This document shows, piece by piece, positions 7,322 to 13,584 of a DNA stretch of 13,584 nt. Source of the DNA: a bacterium (lineage in GTDB: Bacteria; Oederibacteriota; Muellerivitia; Muellerivitales; Muellerivitaceae). A program made the position numbers and the translations under genes. Where the stretch lies: positions 1 through 13,584 of the forward strand of contig JAICXI010000009.1 in the NCBI GenBank assembly GCA_025980505.1. Reading direction: 5' to 3'. Below the pieces are notes generated by a model. The model saw only the letters and a program-made list of their open reading frames with translations. It was not told the DNA's origin and ran no database searches. Each line of letters starts with the position of its first letter. The stretch's first letter is position 1.

Positions 7322-7350
7322 AGATTAACAGGGCCAACGGAACTTGTCAA
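7322..7350 (-). promoter_or_regulatory. Candidate sigma-70-type promoter for tRNA-Phe
   Basis: On the minus strand, a perfect -35 TTGACA (7345-7350) is followed by a 17-base spacer and TAATCT (7322-7327). A TG dinucleotide one base before the -10 gives an extended -10 shape. Transcription would start near 7315 and leave a leader of about 56 bases before the mature tRNA. It lies in the 136-bp gap after the last PorV-like gene, in which I see no other feature and no convincing terminator. Confidence 0.6.
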
Positions 7351-7395
7351 TTGATAGATGGGAGGCGCCCGGGGAAGGTTTTTTGGGATCCGCGG

Positions 7396-8412
7396 TTAAA
7401 AAATGCGAAGTTGATTAAATTTGAAGTTCAACGCGAAAAAGAAGGTGTCTTGAAGGGTCGAAGTAAAATCCGCCGGGTTATAAGCGATGTCAATGGAAAA
7501 ATCATCCCCTTCAAGCCGTCGAGTGAGGGTACATCCCAAGCTGTAATTTTGGAAAGCGTTCGGGACCCCGGGCAGGGCTTGCCCATTGAGCGTTCCGCCA
7601 TAGGGGCTCCCGAGATTTTCAATTTTGTACCCGGCGCGGACGGCAAAAAGTTGGGGGAAAAGCCAAAACTCCGCCCCTATCCCCATTTTAATATCCTGAT
7701 CCGAGGGTTTGAAAATTTCCACTCCAAAATTCAAATCCTTGGTCCCGTCGATGACTTGGTGGTCCCCAATACCGAACCGCAGGAACATGGGAAGGGGCTC
7801 GGAGCCGGCGGCTTGGTCAAAGGTCATCCCCGTGCCCAGGTTCTGGACCGCCGCTCCGACCCGGATTCCGTAAGGCAACTTGTCAAGTTGCGCACCGATG
7901 TCAAAAGCCACGGCCGTCGCCGATAAGGAAGCGAGGTCGCTCTTCAAATATTTGATCGTGGCCCCCGCCCGGATGTTGTTGGAAAGTTTCGTGGCAAAGG
8001 AAAGGCTCCCCAAGAAATCATCCGCATTAACCGGCGGATTCCCGTTTTGGTTGTCAATAGTGGGGGAGTGGCGGTAAGTGGTGTTGAGGGCCAAGACGTT
8101 TCCCGAACCCCAAGCCGTTGCAAAAGTAAGGTACTCATACTGGATGTCGGCCAAACTGTCCAAATGGAGCACCACCAACTGGGAAGCCCGGATGGAGGCC
8201 AATCCCGCCGGATTATAATTCACTGAATAGGCGTCGTCCCCCAGGGCCGTATAAACCCCGCCCATGGCCGCGGGCCGGGCGCCTTGATTGATCTTCAAAA
8301 TATCGGCCGTGGTCGTACCCACCGTTCCGGCCTGCGCCCCATGTCCGAGAAGAAGCACGCAAAGGAAAGCCGCCAGGCCGCTCAGTTTTTTAAAACTTTG
8401 AATGAAGGGCAT
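7396..8412 (-). CDS. PorV/PorQ-family outer-membrane barrel protein (copy 2)
   Basis: The protein has 338 residues, starting at ATG 8412. A signal peptide (about 1-28, ending GHGAQA) precedes the mature chain. The family signature lies just after it: ADILKINQGARPAAMGG, then VYTALGDDAYSVNYNPAGLASI. The rest alternates short amphipathic strands with turns and ends in ALNFKFNQLRIF, as in an outer-membrane barrel. In Bacteroidetes, PorV is the FadL-like shuttle that moves type IX secretion cargo to the surface, and PorQ is a relative; in other phyla the family (UPF0164/PorV-PorQ) is mostly uncharacterised. It lies 28 bp after a diverged paralogue, likely in one transcript, and appears to be the last gene of the operon. 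A secretion role is inference, since no other type IX gene is visible. Confidence 0.85.
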   Translation of the reverse strand: MPFIQSFKKLSGLAAFLCVLLLGHGAQAGTVGTTTADILKINQGARPAAMGGVYTALGDDAYSVNYNPAGLASIRASQLVVLHLDSLADIQYEYLTFATAWGSGNVLALNTTYRHSPTIDNQNGNPPVNADDFLGSLSFATKLSNNIRAGATIKYLKSDLASLSATAVAFDIGAQLDKLPYGIRVGAAVQNLGTGMTFDQAAGSEPLPMFLRFGIGDHQVIDGTKDLNFGVEIFKPSDQDIKMGIGAEFWLFPQLFAVRAGYKIENLGSPYGGTLNGQALPGVPNAFQNYSLGCTLTRRLEGDDFSIDIAYNPADFTSTLQDTFFFALNFKFNQLRIF

Positions 8413-8440
8413 CGGTTTTAAACACCTCGCAAAGACTATA

Positions 8441-9427
8441 CTAAAATTTCGTGGTCAAGGAAATACGGTGCGAGCTTCCAAAAACATCCGCCGGAGCATA
8501 GGCATAATCGAGGAAAAGAACCGCCCCCCCGAAATCAATACCGTATCCAGCCCCCAAGGTAAGCCCCACCCCGTTTAACGAAGTATCAAGGAATTCATAT
8601 CCACCCCGTAGGGTGACCCGGCTTCCAACCCATTTAAAGTCATATTCACAGCCTACCTTTACGCCAACCGGGTCTTCAATCGGCTGAAGAGGAAAGGCAA
8701 CTTCCGCGGTCAAGGCGCCATCGTCTTGTCCGGTGAACAATTCATAGCGGCGGTAAGAAATACCCGTATTGAGCGTAAAAGGAAGATTGAATCCCGATTC
8801 CTGGGCCCCCATATTTTTCAGGGAAAGGCCCAGCCTCATTCCGTCAAGAGGAGGCAGGATGACGATGCCGGCGTCCACGTCAAACAAGGAACTGGCCACC
8901 GTATCCACCTGTTGTTGGATGTAATTCACAACGGCGCCGAAGTGCACATAACGCCCCAAAGCCCTGGCATAGGCCAAGGAAAAAACCTGGTCCCCGCTGG
9001 CAAAAGTTGCATTGCCGTTGACCGTGACTCCCAAATCGTTGGTTCTCGGAAGGCTTCCGGGCTGTAACAGGCTGGCGCTCAACGCCACGGTCCCCCCGAT
9101 ATCCGGCATGGACTCACCCAACGGGTAAGCAAAGGCGAGGAATTCGTAATTGATGCCCTCATAAAGCGAAAGATAAGTGACGTTCAATTCGCTGGTTAAG
9201 AGGCTCGCCAATCCCGCGGGATTGTAACAAATCGAACCGATGTCATCCCCCAATGCCGTATAGGCCCCTCCCACTCCTACCGCCCTTGAAATAGGAGAAA
9301 TCTTTAGGAAGTCAAAGGCAGCCCGTCCTCCGCTGGCCGTCTGGCCGAAAGCGGTCAGGGTTGAAAAAAAACATGGGACGAGGATAAAAACCAAACTGGT
9401 TTTTTTGATGGGTGGAATGAATTTCAT
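8441..9427 (-). CDS. PorV/PorQ-family outer-membrane barrel protein (copy 1)
   Basis: The ATG at 9425-9427 shares one base with the upstream gene's stop (TGATG), a usual sign of translational coupling; the preceding TTG is part of that junction and unlikely to be used. The product has 328 residues. A signal peptide (about 1-29, ending LTAFGQ) precedes the family signature FLKISPISRAVGVGG, then AYTALGDDIGSICYNPAGLASL. Regular beta-strand patterning continues to a C-terminal RISLTTKF that ends in Phe, typical of an outer-membrane barrel. It shares the signature with its neighbour at 7396-8412, but the remainder is well diverged, so this is an old duplication. Coupling to the secreted Thr/Pro-linker protein upstream suggests partnership, for example as its export shuttle or anchor; this is inference. 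Confidence 0.85.
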   Translation of the reverse strand: MKFIPPIKKTSLVFILVPCFFSTLTAFGQTASGGRAAFDFLKISPISRAVGVGGAYTALGDDIGSICYNPAGLASLLTSELNVTYLSLYEGINYEFLAFAYPLGESMPDIGGTVALSASLLQPGSLPRTNDLGVTVNGNATFASGDQVFSLAYARALGRYVHFGAVVNYIQQQVDTVASSLFDVDAGIVILPPLDGMRLGLSLKNMGAQESGFNLPFTLNTGISYRRYELFTGQDDGALTAEVAFPLQPIEDPVGVKVGCEYDFKWVGSRVTLRGGYEFLDTSLNGVGLTLGAGYGIDFGGAVLFLDYAYAPADVFGSSHRISLTTKF

Positions 9428-10824
9428 CAAGGCCCGGTCCAGGAACGTGAAATGGCGAACTTGCCGGAGCTCGTACTGCGCGGTCCTTCCACAACATAAA
9501 GGTAAAAACCCGCCGCAACGGGATTTCCATCGCCGTTATTGCCGTCCCATGTGACGGTTCCGACACTCAAGTTGGACGACAGATGGAAATTCGGGTCCCC
9601 CGGAGGGAAGGCGCGGACCAAACCCAGCGAAATCGTATAAATCTTCAAGGTGGCCCCCACCGGAACACAGCTGAATTTGAGGCAAGAGGAAGAAGGCGTG
9701 AAACCGCCACAATCCATACAGTGGGTGTTGGAAGGATTTTGAAAATCCATGGGGTCGGGATAAACGACGACCGAGCAAGGCGTTTGGGTAAAGGTGGCCG
9801 TCGGGCCGGGCGTATTGGTGTTCGTGGGCGTATAGGTGATGGTCGGCGTAAATGTCGGAGTAAACGTCTTGGTGAGCGTGGGCGTATAGGTGCTTGTGCC
9901 GGTCGCTGTAAAAGTGCTCGTGGATGTGGGCGTGGAGGTCGGCGGAAGCGTGCCCGTATTGGTCGGGGTGGAACTCAATGTCGCGCTGATGGTGGGTGTC
10001 GGCGTAAACGTCCAAGTGGAAGTAAACGTGGAAGTCGGGCTCAAGGTGGGGGTGGACGTGGGCGTTCGTGTTGCGGTCGGGGTGATGGTCGGGGTAGTGG
10101 TCACCGTGAACGTATCCGTGACGGTTGGAGAATAGGTCGGCGTGAAGGTTTTGGTCGTTGTATTCGTAGGCGTTGGCGTAGGTGACAGAAGGCAAGGCAA
10201 GGAGTTCAAATCCCGAAGGTTGTCCAAATAAACGTAACTCGTATCCATGTCATGGGCGGCGCCGGCCGGCATGATAAAGCTCACCGTCGAAACCGGGCCC
10301 AGTCCCACCGTCGAGATGAAAAGCGTGGCCCAAGAATCCGGGTTGGTGGAGCCTTGGATCGTCGCGGGAGGTGACTGGCAATTAACGATGATGTCGTTAC
10401 TGGTGGCCGTAACGGCGTTGCTGGAAATGTCCGTAACGACGACCTGGAATTGGCGCCCGAAACCATCCGTCAACGCGTCAAATTCAATGTAATTATTGGC
10501 CGTAACCGGAGCCGGATCGGTGTAGGTCAAGGTTACGCTACAGAGGGCGCAATTCGCGGTCGCCGAAAGCTCACCGGTGCTTGTCGGGCTCGATTCCCCG
10601 TTAAAAGTATCTTGAAAAGGCCCGCCGGCCGTGACGGCGAGCGAATAGGTGACCCCTATACCACAACCACCGCAGGCCACCTTCCAATTGCTGGTTGAAA
10701 GAGTGGAATAATGTTGCTGGGTATCAACCGATAAGGCAAAGAGGGGTGTTGCGGCGGCCAAAAAAACAAAAAAAGAAAACGCTGAAAGCATTATGAAATG
10801 AATGTGCTGTTTCTTAAAAAACAT
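9427..10824 (-). CDS. Secreted protein with Thr/Pro-rich linker and FlgD-like C-terminal domain
   Basis: The protein has 465 residues. ATG at 10824 follows a good AGGAG (10830-10834). A signal peptide covers about 1-31. Residues 32-213 form a domain I do not recognise, rich in beta pattern and Cys (CGGC at 51-54, CALC at 92-95, Cys149, Cys211). Residues 215-349 are a low-complexity Thr/Pro/Ser linker of TPT-, TFT- and TNT-type units. Residues 350-465 resemble the FlgD-type Ig/gliding sorting-like domain seen at the C-termini of surface proteins: VVYPDPMDF, LKIYTISLGLVRAF, VTWDGNNGDGNPVAAGFYLYVVEG and GKFAISR. This domain carries its own Cys set (369, 372, 381, 386). It is probably a surface or secreted protein with disulfides. 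Its gene is 8 bp after the Pro-rich gene and overlaps a PorV-like gene. The binding target is unknown. Confidence 0.8.
   Translation of the reverse strand: MFFKKQHIHFIMLSAFSFFVFLAAATPLFALSVDTQQHYSTLSTSNWKVACGGCGIGVTYSLAVTAGGPFQDTFNGESSPTSTGELSATANCALCSVTLTYTDPAPVTANNYIEFDALTDGFGRQFQVVVTDISSNAVTATSNDIIVNCQSPPATIQGSTNPDSWATLFISTVGLGPVSTVSFIMPAGAAHDMDTSYVYLDNLRDLNSLPCLLSPTPTPTNTTTKTFTPTYSPTVTDTFTVTTTPTITPTATRTPTSTPTLSPTSTFTSTWTFTPTPTISATLSSTPTNTGTLPPTSTPTSTSTFTATGTSTYTPTLTKTFTPTFTPTITYTPTNTNTPGPTATFTQTPCSVVVYPDPMDFQNPSNTHCMDCGGFTPSSSCLKFSCVPVGATLKIYTISLGLVRAFPPGDPNFHLSSNLSVGTVTWDGNNGDGNPVAAGFYLYVVEGPRSTSSGKFAISRSWTGP
9778..10182 (-). repeat. Degenerate Thr/Pro codon repeat inside the linker gene
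   Basis: About 405 bp encode near-continuous Thr alternating with Pro, Ser, Phe or Asn (linker residues 215-349). The units are short and imperfect, with no long exact tandem copy visible. The composition produces stop-free opposite-strand frames of VGV/VNV type, which I regard as shadows. Confidence 0.85.
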
Positions 10825-10832
10825 TAAATCTC

Positions 10833-12314
10833 CTACAAAACCAGGTCTAATAAATTCACGGTCGGCGCCGGCACCAACCTCGCCCGGACGTTCGTGGGCA
10901 ATGGCCGGGGCAACGGATTCATATTGGATAAAGGGACAGCCGGGCCACTTGGCGCAATTGCAGTCCGGATCGGGCTGCCAGGTGTCCCGTAACCGTTTTT
11001 AGGCGCCGGTGCTTTCATTTCCGTCCCTTGTATGACGCGCGGCTGGCCCTCATTATCGCTTCGAAGCGGCTGTTGCGCAACTGTTTCAACCGTGGAAAGA
11101 AATGGTTTAACTTGAAGCGAAGCCGCCGGAAGGGACGAAACAGTCGAAAGCGCCGGCACGGTGTTTTCAGCTCGGGGTGGGATCACAACTCCCGGCATCG
11201 CCGCCATGTGAATGACCGGAATCCCCGCCCACTGGACCGCTTGGTGGGATTGGACGATGAAATTCTGGACCCCCCCTGCCCTCAACTTCTGCTGGAACGC
11301 CTGAAAGATTCTTTCCCTTTCCGACATTGATGGATGCGTTGGAGCCCCAACAGGGACCACCAACGGACGGGACGTCTTGGTTTGGCTTTGGAACGCATCC
11401 AGCGGGGTAGCGGGAGAGGGTTGTACCGTGCTAATGGGTGGTTGAGGCGCTAAAATCGCGGCCGGGGGTACGTTTTTCTCCAGGGAGGGTCCGAGGACCG
11501 GTCGTATCGGCAGGACCTTTTCTTCTCCAGGTATTCTCGGTTGTGAAATCGCCGTCGTTTCGGGGACCGCCTGGGCGCTTCGGGCCAAACCCCGTCCCGC
11601 CACCGTAACATTTACCCTTGCCTTTTCAGGGCCCTCCGTCACCGGCTTTTGAACCGCGGGCGAATGAGGCGCCGCGCCCTTCTGCATTGAAACGGCCGAA
11701 GACCTTACCGCCATCCCCGTTATTCCCGGAAGAACGGGATTGGGCTTTTCTTCCCGAACGGGGGGAGGAGTCACTGAAGGAGCCCGGGGGATCTCCTCTT
11801 TCGAATTTGAAACCGGTTTCGGAAGCGTTGCCGCCTCATTTTGCACCGGAGCAAACGGAAGACCCATCCCCTTGGATTCTTCCGAAGACCTGGCTACGCT
11901 TTCCGTAGCCGAACCGCGGTTCGATGTCGGGTTTATTCCAGCGTGATTTAGGCGGGAGGCTTTGACCGGCTGGGGCGGATTGGAATTTCCCACCGGCGTA
12001 TTTTCGCGAAGGGTCGCCTGCGGAAAAGACGTCGCCGGGGGCCGAGCCGATTGCTCCACCTCTTGAACCTGCCGGCGCAAGGTTTGAATGCCCATCAACG
12101 CCTTATTCAAGGTGGTCGGAAGGGGGCCGAACCTCGCTTCCACCTGCCGGGCTTCTTTGGGACTGAGGACTGCCGCCGAAGGGCCGGCCGAGGCCACCTC
12201 AGGCTGCTTCTCTTTTTTCAAATCGGGCTTATGGAGGGGCATCAACCCGCTGGTCGGCAAAATTTCCGCCGCGGGCCTGTTTCGAAGGCTGGTTTCAGTT
12301 CCTGAAAGGTTCAT
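10833..12314 (-). CDS. Pro-rich, Cys-free disordered protein downstream of flbD
   Basis: I do not recognise this 493-residue protein. ATG at 12314 has GAGGAG six bases upstream (12321-12326), and the gene begins 24 bp after flbD; its TAG stop lies inside the ribosome site of the next gene. There is no signal peptide, no transmembrane segment and no Cys, with one Trp and one Tyr. Most of it is Pro, Ala, Ser, Val and Thr and should be disordered. A possible helix spans about 51-90 (SPKEARQVEARFG through RRQVQEVEQSA). A second less disordered patch lies in the second half (ERERIFQAFQQKLRAGG, then IPVIHMAAMPGVVIPP). The tail ends VNLLDLVL. Its place after flbD and Pro-rich nature recall flagellar hook-length or export-substrate proteins such as FliK, but no FliK C-terminal core is visible, so no function is assigned. 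Confidence 0.8.
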   Translation of the reverse strand: MNLSGTETSLRNRPAAEILPTSGLMPLHKPDLKKEKQPEVASAGPSAAVLSPKEARQVEARFGPLPTTLNKALMGIQTLRRQVQEVEQSARPPATSFPQATLRENTPVGNSNPPQPVKASRLNHAGINPTSNRGSATESVARSSEESKGMGLPFAPVQNEAATLPKPVSNSKEEIPRAPSVTPPPVREEKPNPVLPGITGMAVRSSAVSMQKGAAPHSPAVQKPVTEGPEKARVNVTVAGRGLARSAQAVPETTAISQPRIPGEEKVLPIRPVLGPSLEKNVPPAAILAPQPPISTVQPSPATPLDAFQSQTKTSRPLVVPVGAPTHPSMSERERIFQAFQQKLRAGGVQNFIVQSHQAVQWAGIPVIHMAAMPGVVIPPRAENTVPALSTVSSLPAASLQVKPFLSTVETVAQQPLRSDNEGQPRVIQGTEMKAPAPKNGYGTPGSPIRTAIAPSGPAVPLSNMNPLPRPLPTNVRARLVPAPTVNLLDLVL

Positions 12315-12338
12315 GGTCGTCTCCTCAACCCTTCCAAG

Positions 12339-12539
12339 TCATCTTTTATCGTAAACCCTTGGATAACAGCGGGATTTAAATTCCACAATTTGATCCACCA
12401 CTTGGGGGATCGTTTCCTTAACCGTAATCTTTTTTCCGTTTTCAAGCGTCAGGATAGTCTCGGGTGAGCTTTCCAGGAAAAGAATGAGGTCCGCATTGAC
12501 GTAAACTTCTTGGCCGTTCAGTCTCGTTACCGGGATCAT
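12339..12539 (-). CDS. flbD: FlbD/SwrD-family flagellar protein
   Basis: The 66-residue product is a clear FlbD family member: it opens MIPVTRLNGQEVYVNADLI, continues LESSPETILTLENGKKITVKE and ends in an amphipathic helix (IPQVVDQIVEFKSR). The family (FlbD in spirochaete-type flagellar operons, SwrD in Bacillus) is small and cytoplasmic and supports flagellar torque or swarming; it normally sits between flgE and motA. No hook or motor gene neighbours it here; instead it leads a run of Pro-rich, secreted and outer-membrane genes. ATG at 12539 has GAGG about ten bases upstream, and a candidate promoter lies 25-54 bp before the start. The final YPRVYDKR tail is unremarkable. This FlbD is not the Caulobacter sigma-54 regulator of the same name. 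Confidence 0.92.
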   Translation of the reverse strand: MIPVTRLNGQEVYVNADLILFLESSPETILTLENGKKITVKETIPQVVDQIVEFKSRCYPRVYDKR

Positions 12540-12563
12540 CCGTTAACCGCCTCGTTTTAAGCT

Positions 12564-12593
12564 ATTTTACCACCTTTAAAGTCCGTCCCCCAA
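12564..12593 (-). promoter_or_regulatory. Candidate promoter of the flbD operon
   Basis: On the minus strand TTGGGG (12588-12593) is followed by an 18-base spacer and TAAAAT (12564-12569). The -10 matches five of six consensus bases; the -35 is poor. Transcription would begin near 12557, about 18 bases before the flbD ATG. No sigma-28-type flagellar promoter (TAAA plus GCCGATAA) is visible. Confidence 0.4.
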
Positions 12594-12601
12594 TATTCCT
12601 T

Positions 12602-12613
12602 GGGTTTAAACCC
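12602..12613. repeat. 12-bp perfect palindrome upstream of flbD
   Basis: GGGTTTAAACCC is a perfect palindrome in the 89-bp gap between the Kelch gene and flbD. A shorter CCCAA/TTGGG pair lies next to it, and neither is followed by a T-tract. It could be an operator for the flbD run. Ten bases of it recur at 5085-5094 upstream of the fecR-like gene. Confidence 0.45.
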
Positions 12614-12628
12614 TTTGCGTTGAACCGA

Positions 12629-13584
12629 TTACTGCGTCCTCCACACATCGTTCAAATAGGTCACACTGCAGTTGCTGGTGCTGTTGCATGAGTTATTGCA
12701 ACCGGCGATGACCCAAACCTGGTTGTTGAAAGCCAGGCTTAAATGGTAAAACCTCGGTGGGAACGCCGAAGGAACGTTGGACCAATTGGCCCCATTACCG
12801 GAGGTCCAAACCGTGGATTCGGGCCCCCAATTGTTCCAAAGAAACCCGGCTGTCAGCCACATGAGGTTGTTATTGGCGACAACCTGGTGGTAATAAGAAA
12901 GATTGTAGGGGTTTAAGTTGGCCGCCTGGGCCCAGGAACTGCCAGTGGTTGAGGACCAGGCGTCGCCGTAAGCCGTGTCGATCACATTGGGTACGGTACT
13001 GTGGGCGCCCGACAGGACCCACATGGCGTTGTTGTAAACCACGGTGGAAAGCCCCCACCGGGGGGCGAACTGGCCGGCGCTGGACGGGCCGTTGGCCAAG
13101 ACCTGGGCCCAGGTAATGCCGTCGGTAGAACTCCAAACATCATTTTTGCTGATGGGACCCGTTCCGTAACCCCCGATGACCCACATCGCATTATTGTAGA
13201 CCAAGGCGCCGAAATCCTCCCGGGAACTGAACTGGGTGGCGGACGGGGCGGCCGGGGCCAAAACCTGGGTCCAAGTGACGCCGTCACTGGAACTCCAGAC
13301 ATCGTTCATGAGCGTGCCGTTTTTATTGCCGGCAATCAGCCATAATTTTCCGTTGAAGGGAAGAAGCTGGCTCCCATAGCGGCCGCCAAAGGGCGCACCG
13401 GCCGTCTTCTCCGTCCAACTGGAGCCGTTGGAGGAAGTCCAGACATCGCCGTAATAGTAAGTCACCGACCCGTTGGCGTTCCCCGCCGCACCGCCCACGA
13501 CCCACATGGAATTATTAAAAACCGCTCCCGAAAGCCCGTAACGGCCGGAAAAAGGCGCGTGAGCCGTCACTTCAGCCCAGTTGG
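12629..13584 (-). CDS. Kelch-type beta-propeller protein, N-terminus beyond window
   Basis: The C-terminal 317 residues are visible and the frame stays open through the right edge, so the start is outside the window; the GTG at 13570 falls within a repeat and is not a start. Six repeats of about 48-59 residues follow the pattern WxxV, FxxRxG, VYNNxMWVxGG, NDVWSSxDG, with Trp anchors at visible residues 2, 56, 104, 158, 217 and 267. This is a Kelch/galactose-oxidase-like propeller. The last blade ends right at the stop (NDVWRTQ) and has a Cys trio (295, 299, 305). No active-site set of galactose oxidase is evident, so a binding or surface role is more likely than catalysis. No C-terminal sorting domain follows. 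The gene ends 89 bp before flbD. Confidence 0.85.
   Translation of the reverse strand, partial: NWAEVTAHAPFSGRYGLSGAVFNNSMWVVGGAAGNANGSVTYYYGDVWTSSNGSSWTEKTAGAPFGGRYGSQLLPFNGKLWLIAGNKNGTLMNDVWSSSDGVTWTQVLAPAAPSATQFSSREDFGALVYNNAMWVIGGYGTGPISKNDVWSSTDGITWAQVLANGPSSAGQFAPRWGLSTVVYNNAMWVLSGAHSTVPNVIDTAYGDAWSSTTGSSWAQAANLNPYNLSYYHQVVANNNLMWLTAGFLWNNWGPESTVWTSGNGANWSNVPSAFPPRFYHLSLAFNNQVWVIAGCNNSCNSTSNCSVTYLNDVWRTQ

Noticed and set aside
9778..10182. CRISPR array or exact tandem repeat
   Set aside because: The units are short, imperfect and in codon phase inside a secreted protein; there are no constant repeats with unique spacers.
9583..10185. Long open frames on the plus strand opposite the Thr/Pro linker, including a Val/Gly-rich one
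   Set aside because: They are complements of Thr/Pro repeat codons, with no ribosome site or recognisable product; the minus-strand gene has signal peptide, linker and C-terminal domain.
13568..13570. GTG as the start of the Kelch protein
   Set aside because: The frame stays open upstream and the preceding residues (NWAE) continue the repeat pattern, so the gene runs off the window.

Overview
The window is a densely packed bacterial chromosome segment in which every gene I can support, including one tRNA, lies on the minus strand. It suggests a flagellated, chemotactic, double-membraned (Gram-negative-type) bacterium. The evidence is a methyl-accepting chemotaxis protein, the flagellar protein FlbD, two PorV/PorQ-type outer-membrane barrels, and a secreted protein with a long Thr/Pro linker and a FlgD-like C-terminal Ig domain. 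Kelch proteins, Thr-Pro linkers and PorV-like barrels together resemble poorly cultured lineages such as Elusimicrobiota, FCPU426 or other FCB-like candidate phyla. That placement is inference from protein style, not proof. GTG and TTG starts are common (MCP, dinG, fecR-like gene, rlmH and possibly pgm).

The right part (12629-13584, then 12539 down to 7396) is a cell-surface region. A Kelch-type beta-propeller gene runs off the right edge. After an 89-bp gap with a candidate promoter comes a tight five-gene run: flbD, a Cys-free Pro-rich disordered protein, a secreted Thr/Pro-linker protein with a FlgD-like Ig domain, and two tandem PorV/PorQ-family barrels. Gaps in this run are 24 bp, 8 bp, a one-base stop/start overlap and 28 bp, so it looks like one operon joining a flagellar-class gene to outer-membrane and secreted products. 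It is the least conventional part of the window.

The middle part (7396 down to 5103) holds a tRNA-Phe(GAA) with encoded CCA and its own candidate promoter, a strong intrinsic terminator, a phosphomannomutase/phosphoglucomutase and a divergent rlmH.

The left part (4987 down to 1) holds a secreted FecR-domain protein with an extremely Arg-rich tail and a good terminator, then a 230-bp intergenic region with a perfect 11-bp inverted repeat, then dinG-like helicase, ruvB and an MCP truncated by the window edge. ruvB and the MCP overlap by four bases.

No CRISPR array, insertion sequence, phage module or rRNA is visible. No gap without a gene exceeds 300 bases.
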